A DNA stretch of 64,000 nt from Rhynochetos jubatus (GCA_027574665.1 CM050653.1:10810664-10874663), one strand, 5' to 3'. Positions 48,480 to 63,115 are shown, counted from the first letter of the stretch. Made by a program: numbers and translations. The notes: generated from the letters alone by a model not told the origin.

Positions 48480-49080
48480 CCCGGCAGGCGCGGGGGGGGG
48501 GACACCTCGCTCCCGCTCCGCGGCGCCGCCTTCCCGCTCCCCGCCCTGCCCTCCGCGCTGGGATCGCGGGGTAGCGGCCCACCCCCCCCCGGCGCGGGGA
48601 GGGCAGGGGATGTCCCCCGGCCCCTAAACCGGGCCTGGCCCTGACGGGGGCTCCGCCTCGGGCGGGCCGCGAGCCTCCGGGCACTGCCCGGCCCCTGCGC
48701 CACGGGCGAGGGCAGGGGGGACCCTTCCCGTTCCAATCCCCCGTAAAGGTGGCTGAGAGTGGGGAGGGGGCTACCAGATGTGCTTGTTTGCACACATCTG
48801 GATGTAAAACCAGTTCAGCCCCTGTGGAAGTTCTGTCCCGAAAAACGCCGCGCTGGGCGGGTTCTCCCTGCGGCCCCCTCAGCAGTGGCTTGTTCACCGC
48901 AGTTCTCCCGCCGTGCATTACTTGCCATCCTGAAGGATTTCACGAGCCCTCAGGTGAACACCTCCCGCAGCGGAGACGTGCCGTGTTTGCCTGGGAGATG
49001 TCCGCCCCGGCGTCGTGCTCATCCCCCACCCTCTGTCCCCAGCTCGCTTGACCTGAGTAGGAGCGCTGGGCCCGGGCTGC

Positions 49081-52000
49081 TGGGAGGGAGCGGGAGCCTG
49101 GGCACAAAGCCCTTGCCCCTCTCCTGGTCCTCTCGTTTTCTCACAAACGCTGTGTCACGAGGTTTAACCTTTCACGCTGCAGTCACAGTCACGCAGGTGA
49201 AACAGCACGGCTGCCATGCCTCCTGGCAGGGGATGTCTTTGACCAGGGCAGCCAGTTTCATGTCACAGCAGGTGATGGCTGGTCACAGCCTCCTTCGTCA
49301 CCTCAACATCTGCTTTATTCCTCTCTGAAGTTTCAGATTCTCTCGATCTTCCTCACCCCCGAGGTAAACAGCAATACTCCCTGATGTGCTGCATCCCTGG
49401 CTTTAGCCAGGTACAGTCATGACAGACTCACACTCAAGGTCTTTAAAAGAAGAGGTGAAATTTGTAATATATGAAGTGGCTTTGCCATTGAGCAGAAAAC
49501 TAAATAATGAAAGGCCACGGAACAAACTAACGCTGGGAGAGCACATCTGTTCCTCCTTGCTCCCCTCAAAGGTGGCAAAGAAGACAACACCAATACGTCC
49601 AGAGCAGGGTGGACACAAGTAGCCCAGCCACCACACGGGGACCAGCTGGGACTTACCATGGGGTGGTTAGCCAAGCCTGGAGCCCAGGTTCGAGCTTTGC
49701 CCCAGGCTCTGGACAGGGGGGCTGGGGGAGGCTTGAGGCGCCACGCAAGGCACTTGCAGCTCCTGGTGCCCTGACAGACGGTTGCAGGCTTCTCTTAGTC
49801 TCTCAGTTCTGCTCTGTGGGGAATGTGTGAGCCTCTGTGCTGGGGAAAAGGAGTCACGGCTTCTAGATCTGGTGCAAAGCCACCTCCTTTCCTTCGCAGT
49901 TAAGGTTGGTGACTCAAATGCAAAAAAAAAAAAAAATTTGAATCAGAAAACAGAAATAAAAAAAAAATATTGGTACTGGATGGTGTTCTTTGGCCCAGGG
50001 TTTGCAAAAGGGTTAGATGGTCTTTTCAAGCATTTCTGTCCTTGAGGTCTGTTACATGGTTGCTTCCATCTTGCAGGGGAGTGGTTTCACTAACCCAAAC
50101 GGTCCCTTTACCTCAGGAAAATCAATTTTGATGACTCTGAAAGAAATCTGAGCACTGAAAGGGGAGAAACAAAAAAGGAGGGAAAAGCATTCTATGGAAA
50201 GGACAAGATGAGAAATGAAAGTGCTGAAACATAAATTAGGATATTCTCATGGGTTATGCAAACCATCTGGCTTTAAAAGCTAGTAGTAGGAATAAGGAAA
50301 AAGGTCATCTGAATTAGCAGAGAACTGCAAAACAACCAAAGGTAAGCAAGGAGCAAATGGCAGGCACAGCCAGAGAACAAGCTGTTCATCATAATACAAA
50401 ATAGCAGCGATATTACTGGAAGTCATTGCAGCTCTGCAACGAATGATTTGCAGAGCTCTTGTGAATTTGTGATCAAATACAATGCAGATTTAAAAAAGAA
50501 ATTAAAATTCTCACAGCCACTCTGTGCAGAGCATTAGGAAAGTGAAGACATTTGTTCGAGTGAGTGTGAAGCGATGTGAACAATCAAGAGAGAAAGGGCA
50601 TTCATCAAAGAGGGGAAGAAATCCTTAAGTACACAAGGTTAGTAAAGACAGGGGTATGGTGTCACGTGAAGAGTAAAGAGTCAACTGGTAGGTGCATTGT
50701 GCATTTGGAAATAACTGAAGTAGCAGTTCACAAGACTGGAAAGCGTAAAGCCTTCCCTACCTGGTTGTGTTTTACAGCTTTATAGGAGGCCGCAAAGAGA
50801 GGTCTTTCTTAAAGCCCCAGGAACAGAAAGACTGAAGTCAGTGGTATTAGGTATAATGAGTTTTGTTAATGACGTGTAAAAACTGCAAGACTTGAGTCTG
50901 TGTGTAAATTAGATGAATAACAGAATCACAGTGTAAATAACATGTTATGACACATGCAGGTTACTTGCTGGTTCACAATCTTTTCCTCCAGACACTTCTC
51001 AGTGCCAAGGTTTTTAACAGTTTGTATAATAAATTAAGAATCCATGTTTAGGTCTGCCAACCTTTAGAGGTTGTTTTGATTGTGGTTTCTCTTATCATGT
51101 TTTCAATAAGTTTCTGTACTGTGGAAATACAAGTCCTAAAGGCTGTAAGTCATTTGTGAAAATTACTAGAAAGACTAAAAAAATGAGAAGTCAGGGATGT
51201 TGTGGGGTTCTAGCAAAACTGTAGGACTTGATAGTTTTGAAAAAGGACTGGAAGAGGGCGTCAGTAAGTTATTTATGTAAGGGCATATTTAAACCTTTTT
51301 GGTAAGGGGTTCTAAACTGGTAAAGACACTGTCTGGTGGCTGAGCGGGTAGAATGTCAGCTCTCCATTGCCAATGTGTCTGGAGGTGAATGTGAGGCTTT
51401 ACAGAAGAATGACATTGGAAATCATAGATCTGAAAATTTCTGCACAGGGGATAATGTATTGATGTTTAGCATGTCCTTAATTACTGGAGCTGAGTCTTTC
51501 TATGATACCCAGCTAGGTGTGACAAACATGCGGGGCAAAGTGAAAGAAGAGCCGGATAATCTATACGGTTTTATACATATGAAAGATTTACATCCTTATC
51601 CATGGTAACCAGAGCTGAACAGAAGTTTTCCAAGGAAACACTTTTCCGTTTGAAAATGCGGTGTTGTGTGACTAAGGTTTTTCATGAAAAACATACAAGT
51701 TTTAATTAAAAATCCTTTAGTAAGTGCCTGAAAAAAATCCAGGAAGGGCGAGAAATTATTCCACAATGGCTAAACGTCCAGTAGCCAGGACACCTGCATG
51801 GGCTGAGATTTTAAAGGTTCAAATTTTTGGTCTGGTTGATTCAAAGACATGATATAACTATTGGACAAGGTCAGCCGCTTGCTCTCTCTCAGTTTCACTG
51901 GGCCAGTCAAGTTTATATTAAAAGTAAACAGCCCTGCTAGAACAGACATTGGTAGTCAGAAGCAGTTTAGCATGGAAGAGACAAGATGAGTAAAGGATTA

Positions 52001-55000
52001 TTTTGTAAATTTAATATTGTTTAGAATGAAATAGTGGGAGGAATTAATTAATAAGTTGCAAAGTTGAGTTAACAATGGAATTTTTAGAGATGTAAGACAA
52101 AAAGGTGCCAAAATTACATGAAGCAAAAACTGGGAGGGTGTAAAAAAGAAGAGAAACACAGGGCTCCAGAACATTGCCAGAGAGTAATTTAGACATAAGA
52201 ATGCATAAAAGCAAAATACTCTTCATAGTTACATACTTATAAGTAATTACGTGATGTGAGTGAATTGTACAGGGTTAAAACAATAGGTGATAGTTAAGGA
52301 CAGTGAGAATAAAACACAAAAGTAGCATCTGAGTTTTACTGTGTACTTAGTCACTGAGGCTGTGTTTGTGAGCCTTTGGAGGTCTGGTTTCTAATGACAC
52401 ATGGGAATTATATATACAAGCATAGGCACACCTGCAGGACTGCAGAAATTGTATATTTGTACAGGACAGAACTGCACGGTTCATCTAAGGATCACAGAGC
52501 CATTTCTCAGTTTATCCAAGTAAAAAGAAGAGATGAACAAAAGGTCAGGCCCAGCTACGCTAACTACAGTCTACCTGCGTATGCAAACACGCCCTTCAAA
52601 ACCCAAAGCATTAACATTACCTTCTTCATTTTCTTACTTCGTCCCGTCCCCTTGTCTCTCTCACACACATGCCCTCCCCAGATGAAGGCTTCTGAGCACA
52701 TTAATTGCAGATCATTTGTCCTATTAACGGGTCCAAAACCCACAGGGAGCAATACCTATCAGCGGTTTATCTAAGATTCAGTAACCTATATACCTTGGCA
52801 GAGCTTTAAGATGTATTGGGGGAGGGTAGGGGCGAAAGGGGAGAGAAAGAGCTAGAGAGGTCTGTGCTGTATCAAAGCCCAGATGACACAGAATTTAGAC
52901 TGTTATTCTTTACATTCTCTGGCTCTAGAGGACACAGGTAAAATATTGAAGGCCTGTAGACATAAATACAGACACAAAGGGAGTCTTTTGGAGGTTCAGT
53001 GCTGCACATGCCACCTTCACCATGCTCTTTTGAGGGCAGGAGCTGGTTGAGCAGCAGTAATCCTCCTGCACCTTGCTTGTGACCTGAGGACTTCTTTCAG
53101 AAGACCGAAAAATACCCATGGCCAGAGCCCCACCTTGGAGGACCTTGGTTGCAAGAGGAACAGTACTGATGGCCACTTTGCTTATTGCTGGCGTGAGGAG
53201 CCGTAAGCTCTGTTTTAGGAGGGTGACGAGCACTAGACTTCAGGATGATCAATGACACTCTGAACAGCGACTGCACAACTGTTCACACCTTCACATCCAT
53301 GGAAATCAACATTTTGATTATATCTATTCATTATTGCTGATGGAAAGTTTAAAGTGACAAGATTTTTATTAATTACAGGGGGGTTATTGCAACTGTATTG
53401 TAGAGGCTGTAATAGCTCAGGACTAAAAATCATCAAAAATGTTAGCAGAAATTTTACACTATGCACTTCCAAGTAGTTTCTTTTATGTATGTGTGTTGAG
53501 AAAGTACATGCATGGTTATATAGCCCTGTGTATTTGACCCTTTCATTAAGAGAAAACATATCACTTCTTTCATGTACACATCTTTTAAAGTAGAGATTTA
53601 AAATAGTTAATATTTTAAAGCAGTTGAGAATGAAGGACTTTATCCTGCAGTAGTGATAAGCGACATAGCTAAAAAGCCACCCAGTGCCTGAGACGCTAGG
53701 AGTGTGCAGAGGACGAGAAGCTCTACAGAAGCCTGGATTACTGAGGGCTAAAGTCATGTAACTCTGCGTAGCAGTACAAATATTCACTTAAATTTCAATT
53801 TGGTGGTTGTATTCTACATCCAGGGACTAAGCTCATGAAAGTAATAGAGTTTTTGAAGGGAGAAATCTTTACCTGGTGTAAAAAGGTGTAGCCCCAGGTC
53901 ATATCAGCAGTGGTTGTGGTCTTTCTTTCTCAACCACTGAACACTTTGTAGTGCAAAAGTACTTGAAAGTATTTTAGCATCCAATACAGAATTGCTCAAT
54001 TTCAGTATTAATTATTTAATATTTGTAAAACTAGCGGAGCCTTTGAGATTTTTATATTGATTCATACCGAATTCAGTTTAGCATGAAAATAAATATTTTA
54101 GGGTTTAGAAGCTGTCAGATTGCTTGATGGAATAGTGTGGTAGGATTCATTTTATGAATGTGACAGCAATCAATTGTATCTAGGAGTAGTATTTTAATGT
54201 ACTGTTGATTTCAGCTATTTTGAAACTTTTCTTGTTGTTTCCAAAATTGTGTTAGAAAATGTCTTTACTCTGGAGCAAGCCAGAAGTTTTACTGTAGATA
54301 GTTCTGCATCACTGAGGAACAGTTCAGTGCACAGCTAGAAGGAAAAATCCCTGAGAACTGTGCAACTGTACGAGTGATTGATAGAGTTTAAAAAAGGAAA
54401 GGGGAAAAAAAAAAGTAGGTTGATTTTAGTTATGACTGGTAAGCTGTGAGATGGCCTTTTATTCCCTATGCTGTAACTGAATGATAATGGGTTTTATGTG
54501 TTGCTGGAAAGAACAGTTGGAAAGGAGCCTAAAACTGAGTGTTCGGGGCCTAAGAGTTGAAATTCAGCTAGAGAAAATTACCTTTGAGAACAGCAGGAGA
54601 TGTGACTTACATTAACTGAAAACTATAAATGTGACTGACATTAACCGAAGACCTAAACATCTGTGTGTACGAGTGCTCGGGGTAGCATGTTTCCAGCTGC
54701 CATCTGAGGCTGTAGGAACCCTCGGTACCAGATCAGCCACTTCAGTGTGCATGGTAGTCTGGGCTTCTGAGGAGAATTTCCATAATCTCTCCTGCTGGTT
54801 TGCTAGGGATGCCGGAGCGAGCAGCTTCAGTAAATGTAGGCATTTGCGGGTCTGGACTGGACCCAAATTTGTTTGAGACTCATGTAAAATTCTAGCTGTC
54901 TTGTTCAAATAGCGCTTGTGGCGATACCTACATTAAACCTGTGAAGAACAGACCTTTGGTGTCTCTAGATGGAGATATAATAACTGATGAAGCTGAACAG

Positions 55001-58000
55001 TGAGGCCACTCCTGAAATCTTCAGTGTCAGGCTGTGAAAGAGGATTTGGGCTTCCCTGGGAAGAGGGATGGCCTCTGTGAGAACAAGCACAGGTCGCCGG
55101 CATGCACTGGAGCCAGCCCCTTTGAAGTGAGAAAGGCTTGGTTTCTTGCTAATGCCCGCCGTCATCTCAGATCAACACAGAGGCTAAACTGTGACTTGCC
55201 TCGCTTGAAGTCACCGGGCAGACTTCAAAATCAAACCCACCTGAATTCCTGCTGAATTTCACGGGTGTTCAGCATTCTCAGATTACAAATGTAACCTTCT
55301 GAGCAGATCATGATGGTATATCCACATTAGCTGATTAGACATTAGTACACCTTTTTTGTGAATGGGTTCTTGTTCTTCGAAAACCAGGTCGAAACCCCTG
55401 GGTGTGCAATGAATAATTAATTCGGTTGCCATTGATCAAAATTGATTGGAAATGTCATTAGGGAGCCAAACTTTTAAATTAATTAGGTGCTTTTAACGGA
55501 AGGGAGGTCTGAAACAGTTACACATTTCTATTTTTATCCACCTTTTCTAATCTGTAAGATCTGATACTTGGTAAATGACTTTTACAACCAATAACTAATC
55601 CCCTGAGACATCCACTCCTCTGGCGCTCGGTTAAAGGATGAATGAGATGACTGCGTTTTGTCACGCTGAAAGAACAGGCCCGTAGTCGATTAAAGCCACT
55701 GGGGAGCTCTGGTTACGTGTACCTCACCGCTGCATCTGAAGAACTGGGAACCTGGAGGCTGATTCAGAGGGTGCTTAGCGCCCACAGCTGCAGCTGGAGA
55801 CAGGTGCTTTCGGGTGACAAATGCTATACCATGTGACAGCTCATACTGCGTTCCCAAAATTCCTAGAAATTTTCAGCTTAAACCCAGTCTCACTGTGCAT
55901 TTGTAACCCGGCGATAAGGAAACTGCGGGGAGTCGGAAAGATACACGAGTCACTGTGAAATTCTGGGGCCGCAGTGCACAGCACCATAGTAACGCCATTG
56001 TGGAACTTCACAGTTTTGTCCTCGGAGCTGGGTATGAACAGCATGCAGCAGATGACGTGCAGAGCTGTATGTTGCACGAGTGGAGAAAAAGCACTGAGTA
56101 TGTGCTGCGTCGTCAACAGCAAAGGGTTTGAATAATCCACAGCCCAGACACAGACCGAGCACTGGGTGAGGAACAACTTGTGTGGAATAAGTAACTTGTC
56201 TCAATGTAATTAAAGGTACCACGTCATTTGACACAGTCAGCAGGGAGGTTAAAGCTGTGCGTCTCTTCACTTTGACATTTCCTGGCTCTTGAGTGCCTGA
56301 CCTTTCAGCTCAAGTAGTATTCTCAAACCACGCTTTCACGTGTTCCATTCGAGAGAGGATCCGATTGCACAAGGCGCAAAGTGCGGATGCTTGCATTTTC
56401 CAGCCCCTTGCTGTGGGGGTGAGGGGAAGTTTGGGACAGCAGTCAAGAAGCCACTTGTGCTTCTCTCCATATTTTTCTCTAGCAGCTCTCTCTCTGGCCG
56501 CTCACTGCTGAAGATGTAACACGCTTCTGGGTTGAGCTTATCCTCTCTATGTTCTGTCCAGGAAACATCGCTGTCCTGCTTACTGTATAGGCAAACCTGG
56601 TGGTGCCCCGGGTGCTAGAATCTTGGCCAGAGCCGTTGTATGACTACAATCTGGGAGTATTGTTCGGCAACGCAGTGGGAGGAAATCTAGAATTGAACAG
56701 TATGTTTGAGAGCAACTCAGAATGGAGCAAGAACAACTGAGCTCAGGTCATTTTCACTACAGTTTGATAGCTTAATGCTTATCGACGTGCATTATTTTGA
56801 ATAGCAAAAAGATAAAACAGAAATTAAGTGCATAGTTTCTAGTGCAGAAAAATTAGAAAATCTTGCTTAAGGCTTTCCGATGTCTCCGAGTGCAAGATCG
56901 CTTGGATCATTGCCTGTGATGTGTTTCTTTTAAAGGGAGGTTACTGAGGAAAAAATAAGTAGGGAAAGTTCATGGTAATGACAGCCGGGGAAAGGAACAT
57001 TGTTTGGGCTACACTGAAATTACATTACGTGTCTTTGTAAGTACAAGATTATGTTAAGAACAGTCATAGGCTTCGGTGAAACTATTAGAAGTTGAATAAT
57101 AGAAGAGACGGGATGCTCTTTTAATGCTCTGTATCACTACTTTAAAAAGCCTTCCCTTTGCTCTCTGTTGTAGCTCCGAGTGTGCCAGTAGAGCATCAAA
57201 GACCAAACAAAAACACTTCTCAAGGGAATCTTCCTCCTGGGCTGAGCTTTTCCATGACCTTTTCTGCTCTCTATAAGAGAGCTTCTACTGTATATGACTA
57301 TGACTAAGTGGGTTGAGTCATACAGAATTATTTTCTTGTGCAATAGTGTTAATAAGTGTGGATGTACTGCTCTTGGGAAAGCCAAGGAGTGATGACCAAC
57401 CTTGGAAAAGTAGGCCACTACTGCAAGAACCTCAGCTTAAAAATTCCTATCTCCTTAAGCCATCCTAACCTACAGTTAGCCCTCGTGTGAGAAAATCATG
57501 AGGTTGGCAGCCCCTAGCCTGTAAAAAAGAAAAGGGAATGGGGGAAAGAAGATACCACGCTGGGGGTCCCCATTGAAAGAAGGGGTGAGGGTGGCTGAGC
57601 AATAGCAGCCACACAGCAGCCTAGCAAGGAGCAGGGAGGGCGGGCAGACCTGGGGCTGACAGGGGAGTTCCTGCTCTCAGAGGCCCCCTGCGTCCTTCCC
57701 TAGCAGCGAGCTAGAGCCCGGGCCTGGCCTACACCTGAAGGAAATGCACTGCCGGGAATGGAAGTTCCACCTTGTCAAGGGGGAATTTCTCCAGGTGATT
57801 CATAAGGCGGACGAACAAGGTTCCTGCTTTGAGGTTTCCAATGCATGTTTAGTATTCCGTCATGAAATCTCCTGTATTACCAATGAAAAAAGGAATATCA
57901 CGGTGAAAACGTGGCAAAGTCACAGAAGTCTACTTGCAAGGATTACATTAAACACAGTCAGAAAGAATACTAAGACAAAAATAAACCTGTAACTGCCATT

Positions 58001-61000
58001 TTCATTCATTAGTAGCTGAATAAAATTAGAGGTCAAGGAGCTGTCCTAACCTGGAACTGCAACAGGAAGGTTGAGAGCTAAAGGGATGAAGATGGTCTTC
58101 ACAATAGGTTTGTGCAAAGGGAATTCTCCTCTTTCCCTTCACCATGATTTCAAAAAAATGAACCTGTTTCTCTCTATACATATATTTTTCCACAAAGTCA
58201 GTGTGTTTCCAGAGCCAAAAGCATCACACCTGTTCCGATGTGCTAATTGCACAGGAGAGTCGTTCATCAGATAGCACAGAGTGCTTTCTAATATTAGATC
58301 ACATTGCAACAAGCCTGCTTTTAGGCATTCATTCAATGGGTCATGTTACACTGATAAATTAAAAACTGCAAGCCAGATTCCCTGCTCTCTATGTGCTGCT
58401 CAGGCGGTTTAAGGCTCTGTGATTTAACTGGGAAGATAAGAATTCCCCAGAGGCTGGCTGACCTGTGATAGATGGCTTGGGAGACAAATATTGCTGGTGA
58501 TCCCAGCAGAGATCAAATCAGGGAATCAGGAGGCTGTAATCAGATCCCTTGATAAGTTCTCTCATTTTCTTGCATCAAACAGTTCTCATTTTCACTGCAG
58601 ATGGACTAGTTCTATGTTTCTTCTTTTTTAGTCTTATTTAATTCTCACAATAGCAGACATCTGGGAAAAAAAAAATCTGGTAAACACTGGAAGTTAGCAG
58701 CCCCATCTTTTTTTCCCAGGTAAAAATCAGATTTCTGGGTCATAGAGGTATAGTACTCCATGAGTGGTAACTCTCAGATGTTTTTCTACTCTCTGTGGAG
58801 AGTTTGAGCATTGCTGCAGGAATCCAGGGCGGACTGAAACACGTGAAGATAGGCTGCTGTGGTGATTGAAGTGCGCACTCCCCTGGCTGCTCCCGCACAT
58901 GGGCAAAGTCACCCGCTCAGCCCAGTGACCGGCTAAGCACTTGACAAACAGCTTTTTGTAGGATACAACCAGTATCCTACACGGAGCCAGGAAAACAGCC
59001 ATCCAGCAGGGCAGGCGCAGAGGGAATCCGGGGGCAAAGGATGAGAGCAAGGTAACTCACTATTCAGGATGGTGACTTTGGATGAAGGGCTGCTTTTAAA
59101 TGAAGGACAAGCCCTACAGCTTCCTTTTGTGTGGAAATGAGAAAATACCAAGAGGAAAAGCTTTTTCCTTCTACTGTCCAGTCTTCGAGAAGGGTGTAAG
59201 AGAGACGCTGCCTGTGCCGTTATGATCAGTAAAAGGAGCTCCCACCTTCAGTGGAGTGGTGGGAGATCTTCAGTCATTAAACAGCCTAGAGGAGGAACTA
59301 GATTCTCCTTTGGGTTTAGTTTGGTTTGGTTGGTTTTTAAGGACTCCGTTGGATTGGTCTAATTGCATTCGTAGCCTTTTACAGATGCTGTATTTTTCCT
59401 CTGGATGCTGTTCTGAGAAAATCAAGCTGCTAATACTTGCCTTTTTTCAATAAGCATGGCAAGATTTCAGAAAGGTCACTGCACGAAGCCAGCCTTTCTT
59501 GCTGTTCAGCTGGTACCCAGGTACCACGTTAGGCGGTTGGTAAGGGCTGTTACATTAAGAAACAAAGAAGCTAAATCATTCTTTATACACATAAAGCACG
59601 AACAGTTTTAACCAGTGTTATGCTAGCACAAGCGGTTTACCCAAGTGTTTCATAATTACCCCAAATGCAGGAAGCATGTGGCATTACACACTGCAAAGGA
59701 CCCAAAAGGAGGCTGGGCTGGCTCTATCCTGTAAATCCATTTTGATGTAGGCATATGGCCGCACAGGATTCACGTACCTTTCCAGCAAGCACTGCTAAAA
59801 TGCACCTATTTAAAATGTAAGGCTTTTCAGCAAAGCATCTGTTACTGCGGCATATAAAAAAATTATTAACCCAAGTCAAATTATGATAGGAACACTGAGA
59901 TGGGTAAGGAACTAACTGAATGGAAGAGGGAACCAGATTAGGCTGAAAAGGAATTACTAATGATGCTTTGGAACGGCACCTCATTTAATATTTTCATTAA
60001 TGACAGTACAAAAAATAATGAAATTTGAACATGCATTTGAAACTGGGACAAAGCTGACAGCAATAGTAATGTCAAGTCTGGAGTAATATAAGCACCATAA
60101 AATAAGTATAAAGTCATGTGTTTGAGAACCCGATTATTTTGAGGAAAACAAGGTGGTCCTGTGGTTCAAAAGAAAAGGCACAGGAGCAAAAGGTTGCTAA
60201 CAGCTTCTACTTCCTAGAGTCATAAGCTGTAAGGAAATCATAGTAACAGAAGTCCTACCGCAGTGTACTCTTCAAAAAATGCCAGCAGATCTAACAGAAA
60301 GTGAATTTCCACAGCTAGTTTCCTCAGTACTAACGCACAGAATTGCTGCAGCTTTTCTAGCACCATGACGTGGAACTGCTCAGAGACAACGGCTCGCCAT
60401 CGTTAGAGGAGGCTAAGGACACATCCATGCCGAACAACCTAACCCAGTGAAAGAATCCCAGTGGCTGCTGAGTGAATTAAAGCTAAAATTACCCAGCTTC
60501 TTGAAGCCTAGGGCCGTGCCTAGGGGCACGCTCAGACAAGCAGCAATACAGCTACACAGAGCCCGAGACTAAGAAGTCTTACCTGAAGTAGATCAGGCAA
60601 GATTTGTGCCTATTTGCAGTGGCTTAAGGAACCTGCAGAACTGCTGGCTGCCGGTGGAACGTTCTGCAGCTGTTCTGAAAGCTGCCCTTGACCAGGTAAC
60701 TGTCAGGGCACAGGTACGAAGCCTCACTCTTCTGCCACTCTGGGCGGTACACAGCCGAGCCTGTCTCCTAGCACGGTCGTGGCGGGACACGGTACAACGG
60801 TTCACGAGACACTGGGGCAGGTCAGCACATACTCCTCAAGGTAGCTGGTGTGTCCCGTGATCTCCCGTTGCAGCCGTTATCAGTGTTCTTCAGCCAGCAT
60901 TTATCAAGTGAGGTGAAAGATTTTACCAGAATCAGTCTCCCCGAGTCCCTCCCTTAAGCCAGAAGGCCTCACAGCACTTGACAGCAGCAGCATGTGTGAG

Positions 61001-63110
61001 TTTAAACACACAGTGAGTTGCAGCTATCAGGGGAGTAAACAGTCTGCGCAAGGCGGATTTTTACTTTTCCCTGGCAAATCTGAAAGTCTGTGTGCTTGGA
61101 TCCATACCTGAAGACGCTTATTTGTTAAGGAAGAAGCATGAGAGCTTCTCCTGGTTCTTCTTCAGCTGTGATAGATGGAAGCCCGCTGGACTTTGTCTCC
61201 CAGCCAGACAACAGAGCAACTGAACATTGCCATCAAAAAAGAGACCAAGTCCCTACAAATAGAGTTAAAACATAGAAGATTACTGCAAATAGGTTAAAGC
61301 TACTGCTTTCTCCAGTAATACTTATGCTGAATATACACGCAGGGAGGGAAGAGCTATCGGCATGCCACTTACGGGTATGACTGGAACTAGAAAAATCGTT
61401 CTCCAGGCAGCTGTACGTTTTCAGTGACCGCCAGTGCAAGTTGCTCGAAGGAGTATCTTGGAATGGTGTTATCTTGCTCCTATTTCAAGCAATCTTATTA
61501 ATCAAAGTCAAGTTCAACTTCTTGAGTAAGCTGAACAGATCGCAAAGGGTCTGTCTTAAACTTATGGGTTCTCAGACATACAGCTGGGAGAGTGCAGCTG
61601 GCTGAATACCGAGACTACTCCATAGCAAACCCCGACGACCAGCTCCTCTCCCCCATTAACACTTTCACAGCACTTTCAATTAATAAAGATGAAACAAATC
61701 TGTTTTACAGGTTGTCAAAAGATCACTCAGCTTAAGGAACACACTATTTATTTATATCTTTGAAGGAAAATGTAAGGATTTCACGTTTGGCAAGACTTAG
61801 TTTGCAATAACGATGACAAGTAAAACCTGGAACTCTTCTGATATTTTTGTGAAATTTGCCACAAAGACCCGAGGAGGAAGATCTGACAGACCTTGGCCCA
61901 AGGAATCCCAAGAACATCATTAACTGTGTTGCAGAAAGCCAACGGCTTTTCATCCGTCAGAGCAGTTATGGTGGAGCCGGACAAGAAATCGAATTGAAAT
62001 CCGTACACCAGCTGCACGAGTAACGCAAAACCATTTCAACACCCTGGAGAACCACTTGAATACCAGCCACCAGGAGGACAAAGGTTTAGCTTTAAATTGT
62101 CTTACCCTTCTGAGCAGTATCACCTCTGAGTTCTTCAGAAGAAATCTGCATGTTTCTGACGTCGGTATTACCTTTATTACTGTCAGGCTCAGGGATATTA
62201 CATCTGTAACAAGTATTCCATGAAAAGTGAAAACTGAAAAAGCAATTATTATACACTGAGGAAAAACAAGGCAGCAAATTGGGATTATTCTCTAAGCTAA
62301 CAATATGAGCAAATACTGAAAGACTGACAAGCAGAAAAAAGAAACTGTGATTTACATACTCATTAAGTAATTTGTATAATCAGAAGATTTAAAAGGTCAT
62401 TACTGGAACACCTGCCTGCTAACAGATGTAGAAGAATGAAGGCCAAAGAACACAGTTTTCATAAAGATGTTGATAGCTAAACAGTTGGCAGACCTACAGA
62501 TAACCTGCTGTGGCAGCAGTAGGCTGCTTGGCGCAGGCTACTCCTGTGGATAAGGTACGTCTTCTGGAATTCATCGAGCCATACAGATACTGCCTTTCCT
62601 GTTGCAAAGCCTGCAAGTTGCTTATTAAGAATGTGATTGCTTTTAAACATCGACATTCCAGCTAAATAAGCTTTGATCTGGTAGGGAAGTTTTAAGCACT
62701 AAGGTCAAGTATGAGTTTGATGAAAAGCAGGATGGAGGTAGCCCAGTGCACTTGACAGAGCAGACACTGGGAAAAAACATCTCACAGCCTCCTACCACAA
62801 AAAAACCCAGCACAGTGGTTGTCTGTTTAGACAGATGGGGGTAGGCACTGTGCAGAAATCTTAAGAATAAGGAACCTGTCTTAATTCAGCTGAATTTGTG
62901 AGCTTCCATTCCAGTCACTCGGTAACACGGCAGACCTCAGGAAGCCATTTGCACAGACACAGGGAGAATCACTTCACTGAACTGCAGGCAGCCAAGCGGT
63001 AGCTACCTAGGTCTAAGCCATCACCGTATGCTACCTCTACTCTGGGGCTGAATCATTTTCTGGGGATCCCTGTTCCATCCCCTTCTAAACCAGACAGAAA
63101 CACAGCATTA
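49081..63110. other. Upstream intergenic region of the minus-strand gene
   Basis: About 14 kb with no exon, RNA gene or transposon I can name. GC content is moderately higher than in the left half up to 50 kb and around 57.5-57.75 kb. Homopolymer runs occur at 49921-49935 and 49960-49969. An AT-rich block with two TAATTA sites (55405-55500) may be regulatory. ORFs of 130-184 codons at 52.4-53.8 kb and 106-111 codons at 55.8-56.3 kb have no recognisable domain, and I consider them chance. Confidence 0.45.
55405..55500. promoter_or_regulatory. Candidate homeodomain-site cluster (upstream enhancer-like)
   Basis: The block contains TAATTA at 55414 and again at 55480, ATTGATCAAA at 55431 and ATTGATTGG at 55441, with little low-complexity sequence. 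TAATTA is the core site of many homeodomain factors. It lies about 7 kb upstream of the minus-strand promoter. Function and conservation are inferred. Confidence 0.25.
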
Positions 63111-63115
63111 TGAGC
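63111..63115. repeat. Target-site duplication TGAGC, left copy
   Basis: 5-bp direct repeat identical to 63695-63699 and directly abutting the LTR start TGTGCTGG. Confidence 0.85.

Larger units (their letters stand above)
47500..49080. promoter_or_regulatory. CpG island with minus-strand promoter
   Basis: Within an AT-rich background this 1.6-kb stretch is strongly GC-rich and full of CpG dinucleotides. It contains exon 1 of a minus-strand gene, the minisatellite at 47750-48040 and GC boxes that suit Sp-family factors on the minus strand (GGGGGCGGG at 48442-48434 and GGGGCGGGG at 48458-48450). A further GGGCGG is on the plus strand at 48660. No TATA box was seen, so a TATA-less dispersed promoter upstream (right) of 48287 is likely. 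The exact transcription start is not visible. Confidence 0.85.

Noticed and set aside
48157-48918. 253-codon minus-strand ORF across the CpG island in another frame
   Set aside because: Arg/Gly/Pro/Ala-rich translation of GC-rich DNA, where stop codons are rare. The signal-peptide frame is the plausible one.
52376-52774. 132-codon plus-strand ORF
   Set aside because: No recognisable domain, no flanking splice or promoter signals, and competing ORFs on the other strand.
53233-53787. 184-codon minus-strand ORF
   Set aside because: It is the longest ORF in the upstream AT-rich region, but the composition is typical of translated non-coding DNA and I see no domain, signal peptide or membrane pattern. 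There is no promoter feature nearby.
55841-56270. Overlapping minus-strand ORFs of 111 and 106 codons
   Set aside because: Two different frames of the same strand are open, neither resembles a protein family, and neither has a CpG or promoter context.
60593-60860. Overlapping ORFs of 70 and 84 codons in a GC-richer patch
   Set aside because: Open on both strands, no domain resemblance, and no convincing exon boundary pair.
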